From Eretmocerus hayati (Eukaryota; Arthropoda; Insecta; Hymenoptera; Aphelinidae), in contig CM056742.1 of the NCBI GenBank assembly GCA_029851415.1, forward strand, positions 155,253,121-155,317,120: DNA of 64,000 nucleotides, in the 5' to 3' direction. The notes below the pieces were generated by a model. It was not told the DNA's origin and did not search any database. It saw nothing but the letters and a program-made list of their open reading frames with translations. A program made the position numbers and the translations under genes. This document shows, piece by piece, positions 53,301 through 62,601 of this stretch (positions are counted from its first letter, which is position 1; each line of letters begins with the position of its first letter).

Positions 53301-54825
53301 GACCTTATGTTACACCGCCGGATATCTATCGTGCACTCTTTTCCGGAAACCCAATAAAACCCTCTGTACTTTCGATCCGCTTCATCTTACTGTAACAGTG
53401 CAACATAATGTCGTAAATAAATGTCGAAATGAGAATAGTACACAACCAAGAGCATTCTTGAGAAGTGGTACTAAGACCCCCCAGATCGTTTGGGTACAAA
53501 GTTAAAAAAACGTACGAGAAGTGAATAAGAGCAATGATCGGTAGATGGTTAAAAAATTCACTAGCTGAATTATCGAGGGCACAAAAAACGATGACTTTGA
53601 CCGAGCTATACGATGATGGGCTTCTGGGATATTATGGCTATTTCTCGCGGTCGAGGCTTCTGCTCTCGAGAGCAATAACAATAACTCATGAAGAGTCTGG
53701 TAGGCTATGACGATACTAAAGATGAGGTTCTAAATTGCAGGGTGAACTTTAAAAAGTTTGAGAAGACTTCGCTGCCGAACTACGATCACCTGATGAACTC
53801 AAGCGTGTACAAGATGATTCACAGGATGGAGGCTGAACCGAAGAAAGGAATACCTGCGAGGCCTCCAAAAGTCATCGCTGCTGAGGATATCATTGAGAGG
53901 GTGGTGAGTGTTTCATCTTTCTACTTCTTATTATGACTTTTGTTGAACTCGTTTGTTCTGTTACTTCAAATTATAATCTTTTGTTCACCCTGATTTTAGA
54001 CTTTTTTCATAAATTCTACTATCAGAGTACGGGAGTAGAAAGCGTAGTTATACTTACAAGGGGAGTCCGGAGTCTCCGGGTCCTGAAATCTCACCAAAAT
54101 TTTTTTACAGTTTTGTACCACCTAGAATATGGAGAACCCAATGCAACTCTGTCAAATGGGCCTCTCGTTCAGAGCTACAGCCTACGACGTTAGCATTGCC
54201 CATATAGGCCCGTGTTAAGAAGTGATATATATAGATATACTAGCAATGTTGACGTTTCTGGCTGTAGCTCAGAACAGAAGGCCCATTTGACAGAGTTGCT
54301 TTGGGTTCTCCTAGGGAGGGTAGCTCTACCCTCCCTAGGTTCTCCATATTCTAGGTGGTACGAAACTGTGAAAAAATTTTGGTGAGATTTCAGGACCCGG
54401 AGACTCCGGACTCCCCTTGTTAGTGTGTGTATTTAAATTGTAACGTTCGAATGATTCGATGACGACAAGTTCCATTAGATGGTCAATATAGAACCAATGT
54501 TATTCCACGAGTGACGAGACGCCCTCATTTGAGTGCAACTCGAAATAAAATATTTGATCCTTAGTTGCACTCAAATTATAAGGTATCTTGTAGAGTATCA
54601 GTGATTATCGGCATTAGTCGTATAATGAAACTTGTCAGTAATTTTTTAGTATCCAAATATGAAGCTTGAGATACGAAAAATTGTTATACTCGATTCACAT
54701 AGAAGATTCCAAGCCTAACTAATTTCATTAATTTTTTGCAAAACAACCAACACACAGTTGAATCCATGATTTTTTTATGTCCATTTCAACAGAATACACC
54801 AGTGTGCTGCATGGCGAATTGCTGA
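35237..54825 (+). CDS. Zasp66/67-like PDZ protein (ALP/Enigma family), whole gene
   Basis: Twelve exons join in phase to give 727 codons with stop: 35237-35338, 35568-35719, 39877-39940, 40019-40266, 41171-41504, 44547-44699, 45235-45568, 47809-48174, 48642-48700, 50485-50657, 53741-53903 and 54793-54825. The N-terminal PDZ domain (about residues 4-86) has the PWGFRLAGG carboxylate-binding loop typical of ALP/Enigma and Zasp proteins, which bind alpha-actinin at muscle Z-discs. The rest is acidic, Glu/Gln-rich and probably disordered, with a short helix near LERQLESVQSQLLALKQLP and a conserved-looking VNFKKFEKTSLPNYDHLMNS segment near the end. No LIM domain is seen, which favours the Zasp66/67 branch over Zasp52. 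Two longer exon versions end at 42737 and 45654. The PDZ call is firm; the exact orthologue and last exon are inferred. Confidence 0.8.
35568..35719 (+). CDS. Zasp-like exon 2: PDZ second half
   Basis: Acceptor ATTCCAG, then VSEGSLAECMGLKVGD to NNFVLAVR. GSLAE, LKVGDVVVKLND and ALVLAGNNFVLAV are standard PDZ strands and helix. Donor AAG|GTAACT, phase 2. Confidence 0.88.
39877..39940 (+). CDS. Zasp-like exon 3
   Basis: Completes the Arg codon and reads TEDPSKVIEEIQEKIEPYML. Donor GTAAGT, phase 0. The 4.16-kb intron before it is AT-rich with no other gene found. A (GTC)n microsatellite lies at about 39062-39082. Confidence 0.75.
40019..40266 (+). CDS. Zasp-like exon 4 (acidic linker)
   Basis: Reads IEKILFDPLEEKREGTPDEV to LTDEEIAQLILDEEEVLN and ends VLG, with donor GTGAGT in phase 2. 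Strongly acidic. It can join in frame either to 41171 or directly to 53741, because both acceptors are phase 2 and both continue VNFKK. Confidence 0.8.
41171..42737 (+). CDS. Zasp-like exon 5, long form: TDL-repeat and C-terminal membrane segment
   Basis: After TGAATTTCAG it reads VNFKKIRPRAPLFKQSEVF and stays open for 522 codons to the TAA at 42735-42737. A donor-like GAG|GTAAAC at 41504 would let the short form splice to 44547 in phase 0. Using the full exon gives a 710-residue protein. Its unique part holds about 130 residues rich in TDL units (for example DLTDLADFTDLTDLL), a basic serine/arginine block (RRNSRRASSCRRDS), and near the end a hydrophobic stretch GIAYALVPCASALAFFMFNY followed by 14 mostly polar residues. 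That looks like a tail anchor. An AATAAA signal lies 9 nt after the stop. The length and composition argue that it is coding, not a retained intron. Confidence 0.75.
42746..42751 (+). terminator. Poly(A) signal of the long exon-5 form
   Basis: AATAAA starts 9 nt after the TAA at 42735-42737. A second AATAAA is at 43122-43127. Confidence 0.6.
42752..44546 (+). other. 3' UTR/intron of the Zasp-like gene, no coding seen
   Basis: AT-rich sequence between the long form of exon 5 and exon 6. Confidence 0.45.
44547..44699 (+). CDS. Zasp-like exon 6 (Pro/Glu-rich)
   Basis: Acceptor AAAATATAG, then KTTPAATPEPNAQPEKPDSE to DTQEEQT, donor ACG|GTATGA. Phase 0 at both ends. Disordered, acidic. Confidence 0.65.
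45235..45654 (+). CDS. Zasp-like exon 7, with alternative stop
   Basis: A long T tract and CATAGCAG (NAGNAG-type acceptor, 45232 or 45235) precede QPEPKVEEPADEDTQ. A helical stretch ERQLESVQSQLLALKQLP and a glutamine run (CAG/CAA repeats at about 45522-45542) follow. An internal donor CAGG|GTGAGC at 45568 (phase 1) joins exon 8. Reading through instead gives a stop at 45652-45654 and a 490-residue form. Confidence 0.72.
   Translation, partial: QPEPKVEEPADEDTQQENQSEKLTVSQPSTEVDVEFAVTMDRDKIKELVTTEISLERQLESVQSQLLALKQLPSEIEKHLQVVSQQLHKIMELSGAQQQQQQQSEAPSQAQGERKIRVNNAGNRVINEPKESQAEARNP
45980..47125. mobile_element. Foldback element in Zasp-like intron 7
   Basis: Imperfect inverted repeat of about 1.1 kb. 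Matching pairs include TTTATCAGGGCTCA (about 46067) with TGAGCCCTGATGAA (about 47018), GAGCTATGACATTT (about 46321) with AAATGTCATAGCTC (about 46766), and TTTTTGCGTTTACTC (about 46489) with GAGTAAACGCAAAAA (about 46608). The arms run almost to the centre. Ends are approximate and no coding is present. Confidence 0.7.
47809..48174 (+). CDS. Zasp-like exon 8 (acidic)
   Basis: Acceptor GATTTTAG (or the CAG three bases later), phase 1. It reads EDEDVCCRREQRTEEQDEGG to STRTCSPAPSH, with donor CACA|GTACGT in phase 1. Serine- and acid-rich, no domain. Confidence 0.7.
48642..48700 (+). CDS. Zasp-like exon 9
   Basis: Acceptor TTTTTACAG; completes a Thr codon and reads NYEPDPNLTLQDQLVQELK; donor GTACGA, phase 0. 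Confidence 0.65.
49580..49675. repeat. Short palindrome (hairpin) in Zasp-like intron 9
   Basis: TCTACGTCGGAAGCGCGA is answered by TCGCGCTTCCGACGTAGA. The apex reads CCTCGCTTCGCGAGG and the outer ends TTTCTAGCTG / CAGCTAGAAA. Total about 96 bp. Its GC-rich apex resembles the hairpins at 51354-51449 and 60950-61045. Confidence 0.75.
50485..50657 (+). CDS. Zasp-like exon 10
   Basis: Acceptor TTTGCAG, then HRKGKKRGSRDHLWQPQAKQ and WRCPNDFFNDEMIADVLSSQ to RGRALG. Donor GG|GTAAGT, phase 2. GC-rich compared with its surroundings, which supports coding. Confidence 0.72.
50658..53740 (+). other. Intron 10 of the Zasp-like gene
   Basis: About 3.1 kb, AT-rich, containing the two-hairpin element and a 10-nt G run at 51871-51880. 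No further exon is supported. Confidence 0.5.
51354..51571 (-). mobile_element. Two-hairpin element, copy 1
   Basis: Two adjacent imperfect palindromes. The first (51354-51449) has arms around GTAGAAAC/GTTTCTGCGTAC with apex GCCTCCTCGCGTAGCGAGGAGGC. The second (51453-51571) has arms ACATTTTTCCTTCGGGAAA / TTTCCCGAAGGAAAAAATGT and a GCTGGACG/CGTCCAGC core. A second copy lies at 60828-61045 in the opposite orientation. No coding is supported. Confidence 0.75.
53741..53903 (+). CDS. Zasp-like exon 11
   Basis: Acceptor AAATTGCAG, phase 2. It reads VNFKKFEKTSLPNYDHLMNS then SVYKMIHRMEAEPKKG to IIERV, with donor GTG|GTGAGT in phase 0. It has a mixed, non-repetitive composition, unlike the acidic linker exons. 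The position and sequence could correspond to the ZM-type alpha-actinin binding region of Zasp proteins, but I could not confirm the motif. Confidence 0.78.
54057..54419. mobile_element. 363-bp TIR element with TTA duplication (PIF/Harbinger-like MITE)
   Basis: Ends CAAGGGGAGTCCGGAGTCTC and its inverse, with TTA on both sides (54054-54056 and 54420-54422). A 3-bp TTA target fits PIF/Harbinger elements. Arms of about 165 bp run to AAATGGGCC / GGCCCATTT. The right arm has gained an extra small palindrome (CTAGGGAGGGTAGCTCTACC...) at about 54310-54338. It lies in the last intron of the Zasp-like gene. Confidence 0.78.
54793..54825 (+). CDS. Possible last exon of the Zasp-like gene
   Basis: A strong acceptor (TTTCAACAG) is followed in phase 0 by ten residues, NTPVCCMANC, and a TGA. 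AATAAA occurs at 55152-55157. The exon is short and has no known motif, so the true end may be elsewhere or outside this window. Confidence 0.35.
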   Translation, partial: NTPVCCMANC

Positions 54826-55151
54826 TATACTGGATAATGGCTCTGTAAGTCGAGGAACAATTTGCTGCACTGCCAATAACGATGACGGAAGATGGATTCA
54901 TATTCTTGAAGCGAGCGGCTGGCGAAAATCATCGAGCGGTCTTCGAGACTCCTTGCCTCATCAAAAACACTCAAAAGCGATTGAGCGTCACGAGACAAGA
55001 ACGAAATTTCTAACTCATGCTTTTAGTAATAACAAGAAATGGACATGTTTCCGATCTCGCCCATGAGCAATCATTTATTTTATTTTATATAAGAGTATAA
55101 TTTTTCGAATTAATATTCACAGCTCTACGAAAGAAAGAAACATTTTTTGAA

Positions 55152-55157
55152 AATAAA
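55152..55157 (+). terminator. Candidate poly(A) signal of the Zasp-like gene
   Basis: AATAAA about 330 nt after the proposed stop at 54825. Confidence 0.3.
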
Positions 55158-58100
55158 ACCTATTACACTCAAAAAGCTATATCATATTGTCTCATTTCAG
55201 AATCGATGGGGATGAATCATTAGTTGTATAAAACTCCGATGAGCGGAAACAGACTCGTGTGAAAATTAGGACAATGAATGGTCATTGACTTGTAGTGTTA
55301 TATACCGTATAATGAAAATAACGAGTTTTTTTTGGCGATGCACGATCTATTATCAGATTCTTTTCCACAAGAGTGTACTCGCCAAGGAGCGGTCCAACCT
55401 TGCTAGATGCGGATCGTGCCGAAAATCTGGGGACTATCTTGTTTGGGTTAAAAATCGAGGTATCTTCTACAGGATTTAATGTTATGGTCCTTCTATCCTG
55501 AGATACAGGAATGAAGATTTGCACATCTATGTATGTATGATGACTTTTCCCACAAAGGCTTATGTGGGCAATGCTAATCTCCCGTAAGTGTATCTCAGGA
55601 AAGAGGGCCCATCATGGGGCTGTGAACCCTTGGAGAAACCTCTACTCCACGACAAAACAAGATGATTACCAGAGTTTTGGCATGATACACATTCAACGAG
55701 GTTGCAGTCCCAATTGCCAGATAAACGGACAAAATATCATCGAGCTTCCCTCATTTCACGATTTAGATGGGCACCTCAAAAATTTTCTCATTTTAAAACA
55801 GCTATATTTCCGGTTTTGTGGAATCAATACTAATTGTAGAATGAAATTGCTTCCGGAGTGATCCGATGAGGAGCAACAATGGTGAAAAGTTTTCAGTATT
55901 AGGAACTGTTTTACACGCTAATTTTCCATTTGTTGCATTTGCAAGACAACTCCTGCGCTATTGGACTGGAACCCTATCGGGTTGGGAAGAATTTAAGAGA
56001 CTGGAGCTTTTCGCCAGAACCGCTCACAATAATTTTGATGCTTTTCCCGCGCAAAAACTGTCGCATCAACCAAATGCAAGGTGAGTAATGAAAGATGAGT
56101 CCGAGCACCTAGCAAATTGTACGAATTATTAGAGTGAAAAGAATTGAGCACCAAACGATAGACATGCAAAATAGCAGAAATCGACAAATAGCACGAGAAT
56201 AAGGAATACTCGCACTATGTAAATGCGTATGAATCAATCCTTCACGCTGAAACAGGGCCCTTCCAATTATTTCCCACACAGAAGCATAGAATATGATCCT
56301 TAGGAGCCTCTTTTCGATATTCTAATTTTTCCGTAATTTTGTTCGTTCAAATTCAATGTAAGTTTGGTGGTTTTTAACTCTGCATCTCAGGAATTTGGCT
56401 AGCTGTATACTTGACCCTCGATGTGAGTATATCCCTATAAGCCAACTTAGGTAAATATTCATGCGAAACTTAATTTTCGAGAATTTCCATCCACAGGACA
56501 AGCTGGATTGCATTGGCTGTAACGGCCCGCGTGACCGTTCGAAATCTGTCGTCTCATAGGCCAGTAATTCTCGTGTCAAAATAATCGAATTTCTGCAGAA
56601 AAAAAAGAGAGTGTGTTCTCGATTCCTGTCCGGTCCGGCAAACCTCATAGAATAAAAATTCTGTACGAAGCAAACAATTTTCTATCGCGGCAGATAGGTA
56701 ATTACAAAAATCATTTTATGCAAGATAGGTCTCTTTTTTTCCACTCTTTCCTGCACAATTTTGTGTGTGTGTGTGTGAGATATTTAGAGCGTCTGCTTTC
56801 ATTCCATGTGGTATAGCTAATAGAACTCCCTAAAAAATAAAAAGACAAATCATCTCTCTGTCGTTTGTCCATTCCGAGATATGTATCAACAAAGTGAAAT
56901 TTACCTCAATTTTACCCCCAATTGTAACTTTCCTGGAAATGCACAAATCGCTTATTAGTAATGTCTCATGTATGCATTTTGGCTATACAAGTGAGAATAT
57001 CGAAGCTCATAACGATTCGTGAATTAACAAAGGTACTACACGAGCATTTGTTTAGGTATAGAGAATTAGCCTTTTTTGCAATGTTGCTGGGGCCGTCCTA
57101 TGTCCAGACAACTCTGAGGGGGGGGGGGGGGGGGTGGAATTTCGAGCCTCCTCGAGACCTTTGACAACTAAAAGGAACAAGAAGATCGATCATTTATTAA
57201 TCCTGCGCAGCTGCATCCGTATTTGTTGTGACTTTGTGATTTCTGTAATTTTTTTGCGTGTGGCTCGTATAGACTGACCGGTTGTAAAAATTCTTTCTGC
57301 ATATATCAGTGCTTATTTGTCTCTAAATTCTGGAAAAAAATTGGTTTCCCCAGGATCACTGGAACACAAATTACGTTTTTTTTTTTTTTTTTTCTATGAA
57401 CTCGTAAACAAATGAGCGTGGAAGGCTGAACTTGGAGCATGACATCAATAAGATTTTTAACTTTCATTTTAAAATTGTTACAACTACGGTGCCGTCATTC
57501 TCCTTGTCACAATTATTGATGAAAGTTGTTGCATATCTGTGGGGCAGACGAAAAATAGGTGAACGGTGGCGTGGTCAAATCCGAGCTTGAAAATCTCGGG
57601 CACTATACTGAATAGATTTTCTTCATTTCTTCCTGAGATAGCTCGACGAAAAAAAACGAATTATCGAAAGTTTCGAAGTGATTGTCTGACTTCTGATGTC
57701 CAGGCAGTGGTAGAAGTGGGGGGGTGGTGAATGAAACTGAGCTTTCGAAAGGTTTGGAAAAGTATTTCTAGGTAATTAAGGCGTTGAATCTATTGCACAG
57801 GGCATATGGTTGCTTGTGCGTAAACCCCGGAGTTTACTTGTCATCAAAAATTTCAAGTGCCAATTTATGCATTTTTGCGATTATTCCAGGAAATATGCAT
57901 TCTCATGAGGGATCTAGGGGAATTTAATTTGGACAGTGTAAGATTTACTCAAAAAAAATGTCGTCACAATAAATTTCTCGGGAAACTCAATTCTTGGCCG
58001 TGAAATGTGCGTAAGCTGCTCAGATCGAAATAGATCCCACTGCATCTCAGAGATGATGAACATCCTCTCAAAATGACCACTGATCAAGAAACATGGATCA

Positions 58101-59373
58101 AAACAACGAGAAAAGAGTGCGGCACGAGAGCGGGGCTACAATCAAGAATCAGCTTGGAATCAATACTTTTTATACGATATTATTGCACCGAGCTAGTGTT
58201 TTCTCCGTCCTAGATCTAGTGTTTTTGGTAATTTCTCGAAGCTTCATATGATTGACTTCCGGCTGATTGTTCGTTTGATCTTGTAGGTGTATTCTGAACA
58301 TATATTGTATCGTATCTGAAAGTTTTTCAATTGATGGAAGCATGGTGGTAATGAAAGAGGAGTGACGATTGAATCAGTGCAGCGTGTTAAATTACTTAGT
58401 CATAAATATAAATCTTCAAGATACCGGATTTCGGAAGCGGGGAATCTCAGGGAAGAGGTGCAAAGACTATCTTTTGCAATTTTATAAATACCCAAACATC
58501 AGAAAATTGCGAAGTTTCGATTTCCGCACTCGTCTGGAGAAATCTGCGTTACCGCAACTTAGAGATTATAATTATAACTTACATATCATGTTCAGGGAGA
58601 TAAGGTAATATCTAAACTCGATAGGGAAAGCGGGTGCGACAATAACAAGAGATAGCTCATTCACGCATGTCTGAGGTTCCAAAGCACTTAGTGATATTTC
58701 TGGATGAATCTTCACTTTCTTTCGAAGTAAACACGCGTGTTTAGTTTATGGGTTATGGTTATGGGTTATGCGATTTCGGACAAAATTACATATGGTTTGA
58801 AGAGAAAGATGGAGTGATGGAAATCTGCTGTAAGAAGTGTCGACATGAATGTATAGACAGTCGCGCTCAGCGATAAGGTTTGGCGGAAGATAGTTCGTCA
58901 TATGGCGTTTGAGATTGTGTATTGTTCGTTGTTGCTTGTAGGACACATACTCTTCAGCAAATCAGAAACGAAAGACAGCAGGGTGAAAGCTTGTCACACA
59001 TCTAGTACATACAGGACGATCATTCGCTTTATTGGCTGTCTTACACGGTTACTTTCAAAGCTCAGTTCTCACTTCTCAGTCACTAATGTATAACAAGGAT
59101 AACCTCGCCAATCAAGCAATCTACAATACAATCAAAACATAGCTAGTGTGATTAAATAATAAACCATTGCCAAGTGTATGTAGCATATGCATACTCTGAA
59201 GGTTGTATTGTAAATTTGTTTTGAAGAAAACTACAAGAAAATCAGAGTGGGATATTAGAGGTCAGTGACGTATTTACTACAATGTATGATATCATTGGTA
59301 TATGCAAAACCACGGCTGATAGTGTCTTAAAACTTAATGCTCCAATCACACCATTCTAATACAGTCTCTATGA
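55158..59373. other. Intergenic, no gene supported
   Basis: AT-rich. It has a 17-nt G run at 57118-57134, a (GT)n run near 56760-56777, and at 58435-58513 a copy of the repeat seen at 3350-3430. Frames near 55562-55861 and 55866-56084 have no recognisable family. Confidence 0.4.
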
Positions 59374-60508
59374 ATTCCATTTAAAAACGACACATGAAAA
59401 ATAGTGATGTCTCGGATCGGTTTCTCTGGGTTTTGATTCGATTCTGTGGTCCAACACTGATGGGAGCCTGCGGAGCTATGTTACAGTTTTGCTTTTTGAT
59501 TCCATGAGAGCATCAAAATCATGATCTTTTTTTACTAAATTGCATATATCTCGACTTTGAATCAAGATAATGCGATGCAGTTTGCACCATTAGAAAGATC
59601 TTGAAAAAATCTATCAAAAAGTCTTGAGAATTCTCGTTTAGCCATTTCAGGCTCTGATCAGGCAAAATCCGGAAAAATCAGACTAGCCTAATAATCTCAA
59701 AAAGCAATTTTTTTACTCTTCAAAATATGATGTCTCATGCGAAATTGCACGATCTTTGCGATGAAAAAAGTCCGAAGTTGGTTTTTTACTGTTTTATGCG
59801 TTTTTTGGTCAATTTTCTGATTTTTCATTTTCTGACTAAATTGGAAACAGAGTTTCAAAGTAGTTCCAATCGAAAGCTGAGGAAATTTCCTTTACGATGA
59901 CCTCTTGTGGAACTCAATTTGATCGATCGGAAATGAGATACACGATTTTAAGGGTGCAAGAGAAGGTCTCAAGACTCTAGTTCACGATAGATAGGTCATT
60001 TCGCTCTGGCCATCCTTCTTATTCAATCAAGCTGCCGTAGTTACTGACTGGGAACATGAAATTAACTTTTGCTAGAGGTCATTTTGAAGAAAATTTCCTC
60101 AGCTTTCGATTGGAACTACTATGAAATCCGGCAAACCGCGCGCATGTGCAGAAATCTCTGTTTTCTGATTGGTCAGAGAGTGAAAAATCGGAAAATTGAC
60201 CAAAAACGCATAATTCTCAAGACTATTATTGATAGATTTTTTCAAGATCTTTCGAATAGTGCAAACTGCGTAGCATTATCTTGATCCAAACTCGAGATAT
60301 ATGCAATTTAGTGAAAAATTATCATTATTTTGATGCTCTCATGGAATCCAAGAGCGAAACTGTAGTATAGCTCCGCAGGCGACTCCGAAAATTTTTTGGG
60401 ACCCCCCAATGGGTGGAAACTTCATATTTTGAACCACGGAATCGAATCAAAACCACGAGAAACCGATCCAAGACATTGCTATTTTTCATGTATCGTTTTT
60501 AAATGGAA
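59374..60508. mobile_element. 1.1-kb foldback element
   Basis: Outer ends ATTCCATTTAAAAACGA and its inverse (60492-60508). The arms match nearly to the centre: CGGATCGGTTTCTC with GAGAAACCGATCC, GATCTTGAAAAAATCTATC with GATAGATTTTTTCAAGATC, and CCAATCGAAAGCTGAGGAAA with TTTCCTCAGCTTTCGATTGG. The loop is about 150 bp at 59910-60070. Frames inside are palindrome artefacts. Confidence 0.8.
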
Positions 60509-60827
60509 TGCACCTGTAACGAGTCTGGTTGTTACGAGATTTCGGTCATAATGAGGAAATTCTTTTTCTTGATTTGGTTGACCCTCGAGTGAGCTGATGT
60601 CGGATACCGGCACTGTAGACTTTCGAGTTTATTCGATGGTTTTTTGTGTTATAACGCGTAGTAAAGCTGTCGCGGAATTGGTGAAACATCTAAAAAGCTT
60701 CAATATTTGTCATATTTCAAAAATTCTTCGAATACACTCGAAAGTCCACCATGTCGGTAACTGCGCCATAAGGATACGATTACTGGGCTCCGCACGTTCG
60801 AGCAAAGGTGACACATCGAGAATAGTA
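60509..60827. other. Spacer, nothing recognised
   Basis: AT-rich sequence between two mobile elements. Confidence 0.35.
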
Positions 60828-61045
60828 TATTACGTATCGAGTGCTGGAAAACTTTTTTCTTCGTGGAAATCATGCTGGACGTCGGCGAAGCCGACGTCCA
60901 GTATGGTTTTCACGAAGTAAAAAGTTTTCCACACGAGATACGTAATGTGTTTTACATGCTAGTAGCGTAGAAACATTTGTTTCCAGGCTTTCTCGCCAAG
61001 CGAGGACGCCTGGAAACACGTGTTTCTACGCTACTCGCATGTAAA
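60828..61045 (+). mobile_element. Two-hairpin element, copy 2
   Basis: The order is inverted relative to 51354-51571. First is the ATTACGTATCGAGTGCTGG...CCACACGAGATACGTAAT hairpin with a GCTGGACGTCGGCGAAGCCGACGTCCAG apex region. Then comes TTTTACATGC...GCATGTAAAA with GTAGAAAC/GTTTCTAC and a CTCGCCAAGCGAG apex. Both palindromes align with copy 1 when one copy is reversed. Confidence 0.75.
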
Positions 61046-61149
61046 ATGAATCTCTCTAAGGTAGAAGTAAACAGTAAACAAACCATCACAGAACGGTTTG
61101 GAACTCGATCTACAACCCAATTGATAATATTCCTCGAAATAATTCATCA

Positions 61150-61870
61150 ACTCGAACACGTTAACTTTGTGGGGAGGGTATACACATTTCGTTTCTACAT
61201 TATTGGCGATTCCAGAGCTCATATTACATATTTCATGAGAGTACCCACATATACATATTGAATCGGTGCTGAATTGTCCATTCTGATAGCTCTCAGGTTC
61301 TCAAAATATCAAACTCAACCTCAAAAAGCACTAATTACCGAAATGAGGTTGGCGCATACTCTATCAATGAACATATCTGTGCTTGGAGGTATGTATTCGT
61401 GGGGTCTAAAGTCGGCTCTTCATATTGAGATAATAATTGAATCCATTTTGTTATAAATTCTGGGATGATATTCATCATAAATTTACCAATTTATTGATAA
61501 TTTGACAATAAATTGATGGGAATTATTCAACAAATCGTCTTCAAAGAAGAATTTTACTATTATCTCAATATGAAAAAATCCCTTGTGACCCTTAGAATAC
61601 ATTATAATAGTATAATTATACTCCCAATCACAGACATCTTCATCGATGGAGTATGCGCCAACCTCAATTGTGGTATCCAGTGTTTTATTGAGGTTAAGTT
61701 TGATAATTTGAGTATGTGACCTATCAGAATGTCCAATTTAGCACCAACTACATTTGATATATTTATGGGTACTTCATAAAATATGTAATATTTACGAACC
61801 CTAGAATCACTAATAATGTAGAACTTTCGAAAATGTGTATACCCTTCCCTTGGGGCCAGTTCGGAGGGGA
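61150..61870. mobile_element. Decayed foldback element
   Basis: GGGAGGGTATACACATTT (about 61172) pairs with AAATGTGTATACCCTTCCC (about 61831). GAGGTTGGCGCATACTC (about 61344) pairs with GAGTATGCGCCAACCTC (about 61650). The arms are diverged and the boundaries approximate. Confidence 0.6.
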
Positions 61871-62414
61871 TCTGAATATTTAGCTCAATAAGTTGCGTTT
61901 TGATCGCCCTTATATACATGCAATCGAAGATAATGAATCTATTTTTTGCCAAATAGTATTTCAATTTCACATTTCCCACTCGAAAAAAATGAGGAAGGTG
62001 AAATACCAAAACATTTCCAGCCGAATGAGTTGTTTCATGCCTGGAAATTCTTTCTTTATCTCGAGAAAATCGTAGTTCTTCGATCCGCTAGGCAAGTTTT
62101 TCTTTCTTGAATTCAAAGTTCACGTTAAGATTCGCTAGGCAAGTTATACTAGGTTTATTCGATTATGCAGTTCAGGGCGCACTGGGGCACTCCAGAGCGC
62201 TCTAGAGCACCCCAGTGCGATCCAAATCGAACGAACGTTCGGACAGTTCACACCAGTGCGCTCTAGTGTGCGCTCTGGGGGGCTGTTCCTATGGTTATTG
62301 GTTAGGCGTGTATGCTGATATGACGATGTGGGGTACATAATACCTCACACGCGCAATAGATGGATGACAGATCCAGCTCCTTTCCCGGAATCAACGGCTC
62401 AAAACCTCGATTAG

Positions 62415-62422
62415 TATATAAG
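62415..62422 (+). promoter_or_regulatory. TATA box in LTR1
   Basis: TATATAAG starts 32 nt before the first base of the ribozyme. A typical 25-32 nt spacing would place transcription start at about 62440-62447, right at the ribozyme edge. The same box is at 63010-63017 in LTR2. Confidence 0.6.
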
Positions 62423-62446
62423 AGCGCATAAGTGCTTCATCGCCAA

Positions 62447-62529
62447 GCGCCCAGGGCACCACCTGCAACACCAGCCCTGCTGATGAGTCCGGTTACGATG
62501 AACCAGGTTGCAGGTGGGGGACGAAACGC
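62447..62529 (+). ncRNA. Hammerhead ribozyme, LTR1 copy (variant cleavage triplet)
   Basis: Type III layout: GCG / CGC stem III, stem I CAGGGC/GCCCTG, core CTGATGA, stem II GTCC/GGAC plus GGTT/AACC, core GAAA. The expected cleavage triplet GUC is GCC here (62449-62451), so the A15.1-U16.1 pair is lost. All other core bases are intact. Cleavage is probably slowed or abolished. Confidence 0.85.
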
Positions 62530-62601
62530 ATAAGAGCCTTCTGCTCGAGCGTAGTAGAATCATTCATTAGTAGTGGATAAGCCATGAGCTTATTCCTACA
62601 T

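Larger units (their letters stand above)
62327..62600 (+). repeat. LTR1 of the retrozyme (274 bp)
   Basis: TG...CA ends. TATATAAG lies at 62415-62422 and a hammerhead motif at 62447-62529. It is followed without a gap by the primer-binding site. Confidence 0.9.

Noticed and set aside
55562..56084. Further exons of the PDZ gene or a separate gene
   Set aside because: Frames lack matching splice phases and recognisable motifs.
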